A stretch of 30,255 bases of DNA from a virus. The position numbers and the translations under genes were made by a program. The DNA is taken from positions 1 through 30,255 of the IMG/VR virus record IMGVR_UViG_3300037117_000039; one strand, given 5' to 3'. Below the pieces are notes generated by a model, which saw only the letters and a list, made by a program, of their open reading frames with translations, did not search any database and was not told the DNA's origin. This document shows, in pieces, positions 23,274 through 30,079 of this stretch (the first letter of the stretch is position 1; each line of letters begins with the position of its first letter).

Positions 23274-23495
23274 TTAACGGCGGTGTGCTTCGGCATGTGT
23301 CCTATTGAAATCGGTGCGATAAGAATGTATGATTTCTTCGTTCGTTCGAGTGGGTGGATAGATATGCTGCCGCAACGAAGCAAGCTCCCGGTATGATTCC
23401 ACTATTATCTCTAATATGATTTCGCGCACTGCTTTGTCCGGCTCGATCTTCAATCGCTCCGCGTATGCTTCGAATTGCTGGTGAGTGAGTGCCAT
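23274..23495 (-). CDS. Small helical protein of unknown function
   Basis: 73 residues, all-helical: an N-terminal ALTHQQFEAYAERLKIEPDK, then AVREIILEIIVESYRELASL and a polar end with His and Arg. Starts at ATG 23495 with leader TACAAACC, no Shine-Dalgarno. Could be a DNA-binding or partner protein for the neighbours; no family recognised. Confidence 0.6.
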   Translation of the reverse strand: MALTHQQFEAYAERLKIEPDKAVREIILEIIVESYRELASLRQHIYPPTRTNEEIIHSYRTDFNRTHAEAHRR

Positions 23496-23518
23496 GGTTT
23501 GTACTTCATGTTAGACAA

Positions 23519-23902
23519 TCATCGAAAATTCGCCTTTCTTTTATTCGGCGCTTTCTCCCTCAGTCCGAACATCTCACATACCGATTCGAATTCACCTTGC
23601 GTTTCCACGTATCGAATAATTCCCTGCTCTCGCAAAAATCCGTTCCAAAGTTTTACATATAATTCCCCGATGTTGATTCCGTTCTTAAAGAGAATCAGCA
23701 TCGAGGAACGAGTGCTTTGAACGTGGTGATCCGGCATACACGCGGGAACTGCAAGCGCGTCCGATCCGTCCGCGTATTTGATCGACCTCATGTGTGAAGC
23801 CGTCGCGGGCTTGCCGCATACGCAACAGGGTTGCGCCCGAACGTAATTCAGGAAGTCCGAACAGCAGAAGCGATCTTTTGACTTTTTAATTTCGAGGCTC
23901 AT
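23519..23902 (-). CDS. HNH-like zinc nuclease candidate (Ref/DUF968-like)
   Basis: 127 residues. FLNYVRAQPCCVCGKPATASHMRS supplies a CxxC-like zinc knuckle (C26/C27/C29) and His37; VPACMPDHHVQS supplies Cys55 and the His59-His60 pair. This order matches the Ref/DUF968-type phage HNH nucleases, which cut DNA in recombination. Usual hallmark residues are present, but the C-terminal half diverges. Overlaps the previous gene by 17 bases. Activity is inferred. Confidence 0.7.
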   Translation of the reverse strand: MSLEIKKSKDRFCCSDFLNYVRAQPCCVCGKPATASHMRSIKYADGSDALAVPACMPDHHVQSTRSSMLILFKNGINIGELYVKLWNGFLREQGIIRYVETQGEFESVCEMFGLREKAPNKRKANFR

Positions 23903-24179
23903 TTTTTAGGTTCCGTATTGCGTTTTGCATTGCCGCCCTAATAGGTGCTGTCTTACGATGTTCAGGAAGCTTTACCCACATTCGCTCACAGGCGGCAAGG
24001 TCGCTTTTATCGCTCGGAAGATATTGGCTAACGCCTTTAATTCCGTAGGCGAGGGATACGATGCTATTACTGCTCATCCCCCAATCGCGCTCGGAGCTAC
24101 ATTCAAGGCCACCAGCGCGATGAGCACGGGCCGCGAGGAATGCCACGTCCTCTAAAAGTTGTTGTCTCGTTTCTTTCAT
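23886..24179 (-). CDS. Unknown protein of the DNA-metabolism block
   Basis: 97 residues from ATG at 24179 (ATGA overlap with the preceding stop); an in-frame start at 24212 sits inside the previous gene. Mostly helical: QQLLEDVAFLAARAHRAGGL, then SIVSLAYGIKGVSQYL, then a basic end (RAAMQNAIRNLKNEPRN). No recognised motif. Confidence 0.6.
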   Translation of the reverse strand: MKETRQQLLEDVAFLAARAHRAGGLECSSERDWGMSSNSIVSLAYGIKGVSQYLPSDKSDLAACERMWVKLPEHRKTAPIRAAMQNAIRNLKNEPRN

Positions 24180-24487
24180 TTCTTTGGTTCCGTATTCCAA
24201 CAATCCATGCAAATAGTAAATTCTCTTCCTTCCCGCACTTTTTCCGAGTCACAAAAGGAACAGGCTCGATTGCTCCATTTCATCTTTTGTAACTTTTCCG
24301 CCGCCCCCGGAGGCCAGCCCCATTCCGGTAGGTCGTATGGCGGAGGCGGTTCGTGGTAAAATTCCCTTCGAGCTTCGAGCAGGGTCTTTAGTTCCGCGTC
24401 GTTTCGCGCCATCGCTATTCGAAGTTCCTTCTCCCTCTGAACTCGAAAGGCGATCTTCTTTTTCAGGAGTGCTAACGTCTCGTTCAA
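24176..24487 (-). CDS. Zinc-ribbon protein with coiled-coil start
   Basis: 103 residues if it begins at TTG 24487. An N-terminal coiled coil (ALLKKKIAFRVQREKELRIA) leads to a Pro/aromatic linker (PPPPYDLPEWGWPPG) and a C-terminal zinc ribbon: CSFC, 12 residues, then CMDC. A good ATG is lacking. The -1 frame begins at ATG 24551 overlapping the upstream stop and encodes a plausible start (MIEVWFAGHPVPIDEAIKRLP) before degenerating. This suggests a frameshift (real or sequencing) or an unusual start. Probably nucleic-acid binding. Confidence 0.55.
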   Translation of the reverse strand: MNETLALLKKKIAFRVQREKELRIAMARNDAELKTLLEARREFYHEPPPPYDLPEWGWPPGAAEKLQKMKWSNRACSFCDSEKVREGREFTICMDCWNTEPKK

Positions 24488-24547
24488 TGGGTAACCTTTT
24501 AATGGCTTCGTCTATGGGAACAGGATGTCCGGCAAACCAGACTTCGA

Positions 24548-24889
24548 TCATTTAGTGAGTGGATAGGCGGCAAGCTCGGCCTTTAGCTTTTGAATTTCAT
24601 CGAACCGCTCCTCTGAGGTTTCAGCGTATGCGGCGAGCACCTTATCGCTTGCATCGAGATTGAGCCGCGTCTCGGCAAGCTCGGCACGGAGCCTTAGAAT
24701 ATCCTCGGCATACGATACGGTAGCACTACCGAGCGAACTGGACTTCCCCCGTTCATTCGAGAGGGCCTCGAGGAGCGTGCGACAACTGGCGCGACATATT
24801 ATTAAATCTTCCGCCGTAATGTTGATCGGAGCTTTTTCCAGCTGCGCCGCGATCTCGCGCTCGGAAGGGGTTAGTAATTCTGAATTCAT
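24548..24889 (-). CDS. Coiled-coil protein
   Basis: 113 residues from ATG at 24889 (ATGA overlap with the helicase stop). An N-terminal SEREIAAQLEKAPINITAED, a cysteine-containing middle (ICRASCRTLLEAL), and a C-terminal coiled coil (AEDILRLRAELAETRLNLDA, then DEIQKLKAEL). Unknown function; it could pair with the helicase or the zinc-ribbon protein on either side. Confidence 0.65.
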   Translation of the reverse strand: MNSELLTPSEREIAAQLEKAPINITAEDLIICRASCRTLLEALSNERGKSSSLGSATVSYAEDILRLRAELAETRLNLDASDKVLAAYAETSEERFDEIQKLKAELAAYPLTK

Positions 24890-26574
24890 TCCATCATGGA
24901 CGGTTCGAACTGCCATCCGTTATTTGCGATTTTTGTAATGAGATTCGAAGCATCCCGAAACAGAAACTTTTCCGCGTCGGGAACTCCTTTGTCCCGTAAT
25001 AATTTCACCTGCTTTGGTGTGGCGAGATTTTGTTTCCACCGCTCACCAAGTCCACCGAGTATTTGCTTACCCTGAGTGCTCGAAAGTTGAGTGGGATCGT
25101 AACCCGCTTTTTGCAGTGCTCCGATCTGCCGCTCCGATAAACGCATACAGCCGTCCACCCGCGAGCTACGAACATTTGATACCTGAAAGAGATTGAATGG
25201 ATCGACGAACGAAGTGCGATAGCTCGCCTTGCCTTTTTGATATTCTTTCGCAGCTTTGATTCGCTCCCGCTCTTCCTCTTCCTTTGCAACTTTAAGCATC
25301 AGTTGAGCAATGTCCGCAGGCTTGCCGGACTTCCGAATACGCTTTACGACCTCCGCGTTTATAGCATCGTTCGCACCAAGTATATCTGCCGGTGTTATCA
25401 GCTTATGCTTGCCGGAGTTGCCCACGAAATCATGATAAGTGCCGAACGGCTTCATTGACAACGCGATTCGTTCCTTGCGGTCATCGGAGCCACCGGATAA
25501 GTCTATGTCCGGCCAGAGACGAGTAACGCGACCGAGCTTCTGCGCGAATGTAACGCGGCTTTTTGTGGGGGCGTTGTCAAAGACGTGCTGGATATAGGGG
25601 TTATCGTATCCTTCCGTGGCGACCATCACATTGACAAGGTGCTGAATCATTCCACCGGGAAGATAGGATTGGTAAATCTCGGTTCGTTTTTCTTCGGGCG
25701 TTTTTCCAATGATGAATGCCGCCGAACCGGGGCGTATTGCGTTCAGCGCATCTGTCAACGCTTCACATTGCCGAATGCCCGCGCAGAAGGTCAGGGTAAG
25801 TTCGCCATTGGGTGTGCGGGCGATCTCTTGGGCGACGGGAGCAACCTGTTTCAACAGCTCGTTTTCGAGTTGACTGGCGATGAAATCCCCGCCTCTCGAT
25901 TTGACCTCCGAGATATCATAACCCTCTAACTCATGGAACTGCACTTCGATAGGACACAGCCAACCGTCCTGTATCGCCTGCCGCAGTCCATAGGAATATG
26001 CAACGCTGCCAACCCTTAGCTTTTCACCGCTATGGGGATCGGGCGTTGCTGTGACGTAAAGGAATTTACATTCAGGATTGCGCTCGAACCATTTTATGCT
26101 TTGCTGAAATTCATCGCTAATGGAATGATGCGCTTCGTCAATAAGAATGGTTCCGAATTCTTCGGGCGGAAATTTTTCGAATCGTCTTTCGTTCTTCCCT
26201 GACCGCCCGGATTGAACGGTCATAAGAACAACGTCCCTCGCGAACATCGCAGAGCCTACACGGTACTCCCCCATCTCAACGTCGGGCTGATAGCCGATTC
26301 CCTTAAATGCTTCGTCGGCCTGCCAGAGTAGCTTGTCCCTGTGCGTGAGGAGCATAGTGCGCCCTTTGCCTTCTCGCATTCTCATGTCGGCAACGGCAAC
26401 CATCATAATAGTTTTTCCTACGCCGGTCGCTGCAACCAGCAGCGTACTCTGACCGCCCGTGATTTCCGTTCCCGTCGCATCGAGGCCGGTGAATTCGGGA
26501 TCCCAGCACTTTAATATGCCGGGGCCGAATTCACCGCCATGTATGGCCTCGATTTGACGTTCGCGGAGTTGCAT
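24886..26574 (-). CDS. SF2 DEAH-box helicase (ResIII type)
   Basis: 562 residues. Motif I AATGVGKT (48-55), motif Ia LLTHRDKL, motif II DEAH (146-149), motif III TAT (175-177), motif V near VATEGYDNP and motif VI QKLGRVTR (around residue 345). N-terminal LRERQIEAI is the usual Q-tip-like motif. The region after residue 390 is basic and helical and may bind DNA. Phages use such helicases in replication or recombination. No nuclease or methylase domain is attached, so this is not a restriction enzyme by itself. Confidence 0.92.
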   Translation of the reverse strand: MQLRERQIEAIHGGEFGPGILKCWDPEFTGLDATGTEITGGQSTLLVAATGVGKTIMMVAVADMRMREGKGRTMLLTHRDKLLWQADEAFKGIGYQPDVEMGEYRVGSAMFARDVVLMTVQSGRSGKNERRFEKFPPEEFGTILIDEAHHSISDEFQQSIKWFERNPECKFLYVTATPDPHSGEKLRVGSVAYSYGLRQAIQDGWLCPIEVQFHELEGYDISEVKSRGGDFIASQLENELLKQVAPVAQEIARTPNGELTLTFCAGIRQCEALTDALNAIRPGSAAFIIGKTPEEKRTEIYQSYLPGGMIQHLVNVMVATEGYDNPYIQHVFDNAPTKSRVTFAQKLGRVTRLWPDIDLSGGSDDRKERIALSMKPFGTYHDFVGNSGKHKLITPADILGANDAINAEVVKRIRKSGKPADIAQLMLKVAKEEEERERIKAAKEYQKGKASYRTSFVDPFNLFQVSNVRSSRVDGCMRLSERQIGALQKAGYDPTQLSSTQGKQILGGLGERWKQNLATPKQVKLLRDKGVPDAEKFLFRDASNLITKIANNGWQFEPSMME

Positions 26575-27554
26575 TAGAATGCTGTTTCCGTTTCTTCGAA
26601 TTGACCGCCTTCGCCCTCTTCGAACAGAAGAATCGTTCCATCCTTCAATTCGACCGTGCCGACCTTCGCATCCCAGGCGGTACTGATCGCGTCGGGATGA
26701 GCGACGTGGATGAAGTCAGAGAACCGTTTTTCGATCTTAGCTGGCTTCGATTCCTTTTTCGTATCGACGTGCTCATGCTCGAACTTCGAAATGAATCCGG
26801 TTCCCTTGCAGTGCGGACATTTTTTGCCGTCCACCTTCGTGGAACCTTTGCACGTCGGACAGAGGCAATACGGATCGACCATAGCGATCTGCCGTTTGAT
26901 GTCATCGAATATTTTTTTATTCGATAGCGTAACCGCTCGAAAAATCGGATCGCGTTTCTTGCCCTCGCCGTCACCGAGGCCGTCCCGGAACCAACGGGCG
27001 CGCTCATTGATGCCATCACGCGCCCACTTCGCCTCTTCCTTTGCTCGGTTCCATTCGGGAAGTATTTCATTCGGGATTTTTTTACCGAGTTCATCAAGCT
27101 CTGCAACCTCAGCATCCTTGACCTCTTGCTTTTTAACTTCCTTCTCGATTTCCTTAGCGGTAACTCTCTTCCCAGACTCCTTCACCGTCTCCATCACCTT
27201 CGCCCGTTTTTCTACCGGAGCCATTGCGAGGGCCAACGCTTGCCGTGGATTTTGTACATCATGTTGCACAGACTCCGGGAGCGACAACTTCGCTTCGTAC
27301 CCCTGAATAAATTGATACGCCCAGCCGCGCGTTTTGTTGAACGTCTCTTTAATAAACTCCTCGAAGGTTCCGGCGAAATCGCCTTCATCTCGAATGAGCT
27401 TAAGTTCCGCACCGAGAAGATTCCACTTCTCACCAATATCATTGAGATACCCGGTGATCGTATCGACGCGAGCCGCGAGCCGTCCGGCGATGCCTTCCTG
27501 CTTTACGACTGCGATGTTCTGATTCGTTTGTTCTGTCTTACTGCCTTTTTTCAT
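26574..27554 (-). CDS. Zinc-finger DNA-associated protein (ParB/DUF3102-like start)
   Basis: 326 residues. N-terminal LGAELKLIRDEGDFAGTFEE, then FIKETFNKTRGWAYQFIQGY, resembles the helical DUF3102/KorB-like domain found in phage and plasmid proteins that sit near ParB. A basic helical middle (EIEKEVKKQEVK) and a DnaJ-type zinc finger (CPTCKGSTKVDGKKCPHCKG; CxxC-x10-CxxC) follow. It may help replication initiation or transcription. TAATG overlap with the helicase; starts after a short gap from the previous gene. Confidence 0.65.
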   Translation of the reverse strand: MKKGSKTEQTNQNIAVVKQEGIAGRLAARVDTITGYLNDIGEKWNLLGAELKLIRDEGDFAGTFEEFIKETFNKTRGWAYQFIQGYEAKLSLPESVQHDVQNPRQALALAMAPVEKRAKVMETVKESGKRVTAKEIEKEVKKQEVKDAEVAELDELGKKIPNEILPEWNRAKEEAKWARDGINERARWFRDGLGDGEGKKRDPIFRAVTLSNKKIFDDIKRQIAMVDPYCLCPTCKGSTKVDGKKCPHCKGTGFISKFEHEHVDTKKESKPAKIEKRFSDFIHVAHPDAISTAWDAKVGTVELKDGTILLFEEGEGGQFEETETAF

Positions 27555-27557
27555 AGA

Positions 27558-27779
27558 TCAATGGTTGTGGTAGTGTTCGTTATCGAATTCCCGCTCGGCT
27601 TTTGCAAGCTCTTCGGGCGAGTTTAAATTTGGTTGAGGGTTGCCATCGAATCCGATGTCATCCTGAGCAGGATTCATCATTGTCTCTTCTGCAAGAGTCC
27701 TACTCCTCTTCGATGGTTCCCCGTTACCGGGTTCCCTCCCTCTTGCTCCCGTGGAAATTATACCTACCAATTTTTTCAT
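27558..27779 (-). CDS. Small polar protein, first gene of the replication block
   Basis: 73 residues. Hydrophobic start (KKLVGIIST), then polar and acidic with an Asn/Pro stretch and a His-rich end (EHYHNH). The ATG at 27779 has a weak GGGAAAA upstream. The stop is three bases before the next ATG. No function recognised; second Met (MMNPAQ) is an alternative start. Confidence 0.55.
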   Translation of the reverse strand: MKKLVGIISTGARGREPGNGEPSKRSRTLAEETMMNPAQDDIGFDGNPQPNLNSPEELAKAEREFDNEHYHNH

Positions 27780-27844
27780 AGAATTTTCCCGATCCGTTAC
27801 AGCCGATCGCGCTGATAAAAAAAATAAATCGTCCGGCCCAAGCG

Positions 27845-27854
27845 TGATATATCA
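27845..27854. promoter_or_regulatory. 10-bp palindrome upstream of the replication block
   Basis: TGATATATCA, a perfect 10-bp palindrome, located between the terminator at 27901 and the ATG at 27779. Plausible operator for the operon reading left. No convincing promoter boxes could be fixed by eye. The rest of 27780-27900 is AT-rich with no gene. Confidence 0.3.
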
Positions 27855-27900
27855 TGCAAGTAAATAGTGAGCCGGGTTAGAATGAACTTTGTCCGGGCGC

Positions 27901-27964
27901 AAAAAAAAAGGAGGAGCCATCGAATCGCCCGGTGTGCTGGCACCGTTTGAATCGTGACTCCTCC
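27901..27964 (-). terminator. Terminator of the early recombination block
   Basis: Minus-strand stem GGAGGAG/CTCCTCC (7 bp), containing the inner CGGTG/CACCG hairpin, followed by nine T at 27909-27901. It ends the transcript that includes the genes from 30073 to 28035. Confidence 0.8.
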
Positions 27965-28016
27965 AAATCGAATCGGAGGTACACTTTTGCAAACATCGTA
28001 CCAGCATACGATGGTT
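27901..28016 (-). ncRNA. Structured intergenic RNA with attenuator-like switch
   Basis: Reading the minus strand: hairpin 1 CATCGTA-TGCTGG-TACGATG; hairpin 2 CCTCC (27975-27979 complement) with GGAGG (27960-27964 complement); terminator GGAGGAG with CTCCTCC, holding an inner hairpin CGGTG-CCAGCA-CACCG, then nine T. Hairpins 2 and the terminator share the same GGAGG and cannot form together. The loops TGCTGG and CCAGCA are perfectly complementary, so a six-base kissing loop is possible. The layout is that of a transcription attenuator or a structured regulatory RNA; function unknown. Confidence 0.65.
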
Positions 28017-28034
28017 CCTATTGTCAATGAACTC

Positions 28035-28295
28035 TTAAACTTCGTCCTGCTCGAAAGAGTTTCCGACTTCCCGAAAATAATTCAGGGAATCTTTTACCCG
28101 GAGAACTCCCGCTTCCAATAGCTGTGGAGTCTCCCTGGCGTATTCCATTTGAATACTCGCATCCCGGAGCGTATCGAGCATGGCCCGCGTGACCGGACGG
28201 CTCGGCCCCTTGTGCTTCTTTTTGATCGGAAACGACCAGCGAATGATTTCATTCACTTCGGATCGAGCAAGTGGGTTTGGATTGTTAACTGTCAT
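28035..28295 (-). CDS. Small protein of unknown function, last gene of the early block
   Basis: 86 residues with a basic N-terminal third (SEVNEIIRWSFPIKKKHKG) and an acidic C-terminal helix (RVKDSLNYFREVGNSFEQDE). ATG at 28295 has a strong AGGAGAG Shine-Dalgarno, 7 bases upstream. No motif recognised. It lies directly before the structured RNA. Confidence 0.65.
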   Translation of the reverse strand: MTVNNPNPLARSEVNEIIRWSFPIKKKHKGPSRPVTRAMLDTLRDASIQMEYARETPQLLEAGVLRVKDSLNYFREVGNSFEQDEV

Positions 28296-28307
28296 AGTGA
28301 ATCTCTC

Positions 28308-28409
28308 CTATTTCGCGGCTCGCTCCTTCGACCACATCCCGACGAGGACAAGAATCAAAAGCGTTACGCAAACAATTAAGATATTGATAGTGCTGGTTTC
28401 AAGCGTCAT
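28308..28409 (-). CDS. Tiny single-pass membrane protein
   Basis: 33 residues: a short acidic N-terminus, one membrane segment (INILIVCVTLLILVLVG) and a basic tail (WSKERAAK). The start ATG at 28409 has AAAGGAG eight bases upstream; the stop TAG is inside the next gene's Shine-Dalgarno. Too short for usual gene calling, but the ribosome site and membrane pattern are convincing. It overlaps the end of the nuclease gene by 11 bases. Could modulate the host membrane. Confidence 0.7.
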   Translation of the reverse strand: MTLETSTINILIVCVTLLILVLVGMWSKERAAK

Positions 28410-29004
28410 GTGATACTCCTTTCAATTTAGATTCTACATTATGGCTCCGAACGAACGCGGCCAGATCGGTCGCGCATTTCTTCACATCCGAACTCATTCC
28501 CGGATAGGAATAAAATTTCAGTGAGTGATGAGCGCGAATGATATAATTGAAATCACTGCTGCGCTCCGGCGAACCCTCGAAGATACTGTATTCGAATTCG
28601 TTGGTTTCGAACAGCGTTAGATAGGCTCGCCATTGCATCGAGTCCGCGTAACGCTCCACGTCCAGGTGCGCCGTGAGCTTGTAGTCAACGATTCGGTTTC
28701 CGTCTATCGCATCCACTTTGCCAACGAGCATCACGCCGGGAATTATTTCCCGCTCGATTTTGAGTTCGCGCTGAGACGGGAGTGTAATTTCCGCGTCGCA
28801 TCGGAAAGCGAATTGATACCCTTCGTGAACGAGGAGGCTTGCCGAATTCGGCAATCGTTCCAGCGCGGCATGGAACGCGGAACCCGCTGCCATCGCCGGA
28901 CTCGGCTCGAATAGAGTAAGCCGGTCGATGAGCCATTCTGGCCCAGCATCATCCATGCTGAGCCAGTAAAGGTATTGGTCGAGATCGGTTACGGAGAGCC
29001 TCAT
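28399..29004 (-). CDS. PD-(D/E)XK nuclease (RecB/Cas4-like exonuclease)
   Basis: 201 residues from ATG at 29004, ATGA-coupled to the preceding small gene; the longer frame to 29253 would overlap two genes. Motifs: G41-x-x-x-H45 (AGSAFHAALE), Glu83/Glu85, Asp98 (VGKVDAID), Asp107-Tyr-Lys109 (RIVDYKLTAH), Gln124 (ADSMQWRAY). This is the RecB-type exonuclease layout, without the four-Cys iron-sulfur cluster of Cas4. Likely resects DNA for the annealing protein encoded just before it. Confidence 0.88.
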   Translation of the reverse strand: MRLSVTDLDQYLYWLSMDDAGPEWLIDRLTLFEPSPAMAAGSAFHAALERLPNSASLLVHEGYQFAFRCDAEITLPSQRELKIEREIIPGVMLVGKVDAIDGNRIVDYKLTAHLDVERYADSMQWRAYLTLFETNEFEYSIFEGSPERSSDFNYIIRAHHSLKFYSYPGMSSDVKKCATDLAAFVRSHNVESKLKGVSHDA

Positions 29005-29198
29005 AGTTCCCTCCTCATCCATTCGGCGACAAATGTAATTGTTGCGCGATATTCGATTTTCTCCGCATCGGTTAATCCGTTGTTCGAAAACGTTTCGTCC
29101 ATGAAGTTCCCGGCGCCGAGCTTCACCCCGTCGCCGAGCGTCACCCAGTCGCTGAGCTTCACGTCGCGGAATTTTCCAATGAGTTCTTTCCTTGTCAT
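29001..29198 (-). CDS. Small protein between annealase and nuclease
   Basis: 65 residues, start ATG 29198 with AAGGGGG upstream. It has WVTLGDGVKLGAGNFMDETF in the middle, then helices (TDAEKIEYRATITFVAEWMR). ATGA overlaps on both sides tie it to the recombination genes. Unknown; possibly a regulator or loader of the pair. Confidence 0.6.
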   Translation of the reverse strand: MTRKELIGKFRDVKLSDWVTLGDGVKLGAGNFMDETFSNNGLTDAEKIEYRATITFVAEWMRREL

Positions 29199-30073
29199 TC
29201 GAACACCCCCTTCGCCTTATCGAATTTGAATCCCAATTTCTTAGCTGCCGCAACCATCATGGCAGAGATCGTTTTGTTTTTCGTCTCCTTCGCCTTCGGG
29301 AACAAAATATTAAAATCCTCGGCGGTTTGGCACCGTTCGAAGCACACGCGCCATTGTTCCACGAGTTCCCGCGCTTCCGAATTCTTCGCATCCATTTTGT
29401 TCAGGGAATCTTTTGTTCGGGCGATGATCCCGGCAAAAAAACGCGGAGATATTGCGAGATCGGGAACTGCCTGCGCGGGAATCTTTGCGGGATTCTTCCC
29501 AAAAGACGTGTCGGTAGGATCGAAGCTCACGGTTCGGCTTCCGTTCGAGAACCACAGCTTGCCCATGAGGTCGGCCTGTTCGTAAATAAGGTTCCTCGAT
29601 GAACCCGGTGCGATTATCCGCTCCTTCGTTGTCGCGCCTTCCTCTTTTTCGTCGGTATGCGCGACAAAGATAATATCCATTTTGAACGAGCGCAGATAAG
29701 TTACCCAGGCATCGAAACGGCCCTTTAACTGCCCGTAGCCCTGCATCGTAAGCGAGCCGTTGAACCCCATCTTTGAGTTGGCGCGGATAATATCCAGACT
29801 CAGTGTTTTAAGACATCCACCCGCCGTGTCCACGATGATGGTTTTGTACGGCGCGAGATCGGATTGAGCGAGTTGCGCCACATCGTTCCAGTCGGTAATG
29901 CGAACGACATCACCTCTGAAGTCCGAGCGTTGTGCGCCCATGTCAAAATCCAGAAGAAGCGAATCCTCTGACGAACTCGCAAGAGATGTTTTGCCGCTAT
30001 AAGGCAGCCCGTAAATGCAGGTAACTATCGTAGTGATGTTTAGAGGCTCGGTGGCCTTTGTGATTTTTAGCAT
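29195..30073 (-). CDS. Sak4-like single-strand annealing ATPase (RecA-like fold)
   Basis: 292 residues. Walker A GLPYSGKT (residues 22-29), Walker B IIVD (79-82, followed by TAGG), a sensor-like FVAHTDEKEEG. RecA-core P-loop without RecA's C-terminal domain, as in phage Sak4/AAA_24 proteins. Together with the PD-(D/E)XK nuclease two genes on, it forms a phage recombination module. The leader AAATAAACGAACATG is the same as at the repeat-protein gene. It starts 6 bases after that gene's stop. Confidence 0.85.
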   Translation of the reverse strand: MLKITKATEPLNITTIVTCIYGLPYSGKTSLASSSEDSLLLDFDMGAQRSDFRGDVVRITDWNDVAQLAQSDLAPYKTIIVDTAGGCLKTLSLDIIRANSKMGFNGSLTMQGYGQLKGRFDAWVTYLRSFKMDIIFVAHTDEKEEGATTKERIIAPGSSRNLIYEQADLMGKLWFSNGSRTVSFDPTDTSFGKNPAKIPAQAVPDLAISPRFFAGIIARTKDSLNKMDAKNSEARELVEQWRVCFERCQTAEDFNILFPKAKETKNKTISAMMVAAAKKLGFKFDKAKGVFE

Positions 30074-30079
30074 GTTCGT

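Noticed and set aside
24249-24551. Complete 100-residue protein in the alternative frame
   Set aside because: Its second half has out-of-frame composition and lies over the zinc-ribbon coding frame.
24886-26574. Type I or III restriction subunit
   Set aside because: It has only the helicase core; no nuclease, methylase or specificity gene is next to it.
27910-27964. tRNA-like molecule with 7-bp acceptor stem GGAGGAG/CTCCTCC
   Set aside because: Only 55 bases, with no T-loop or anticodon arm; the T-run marks it as a terminator.
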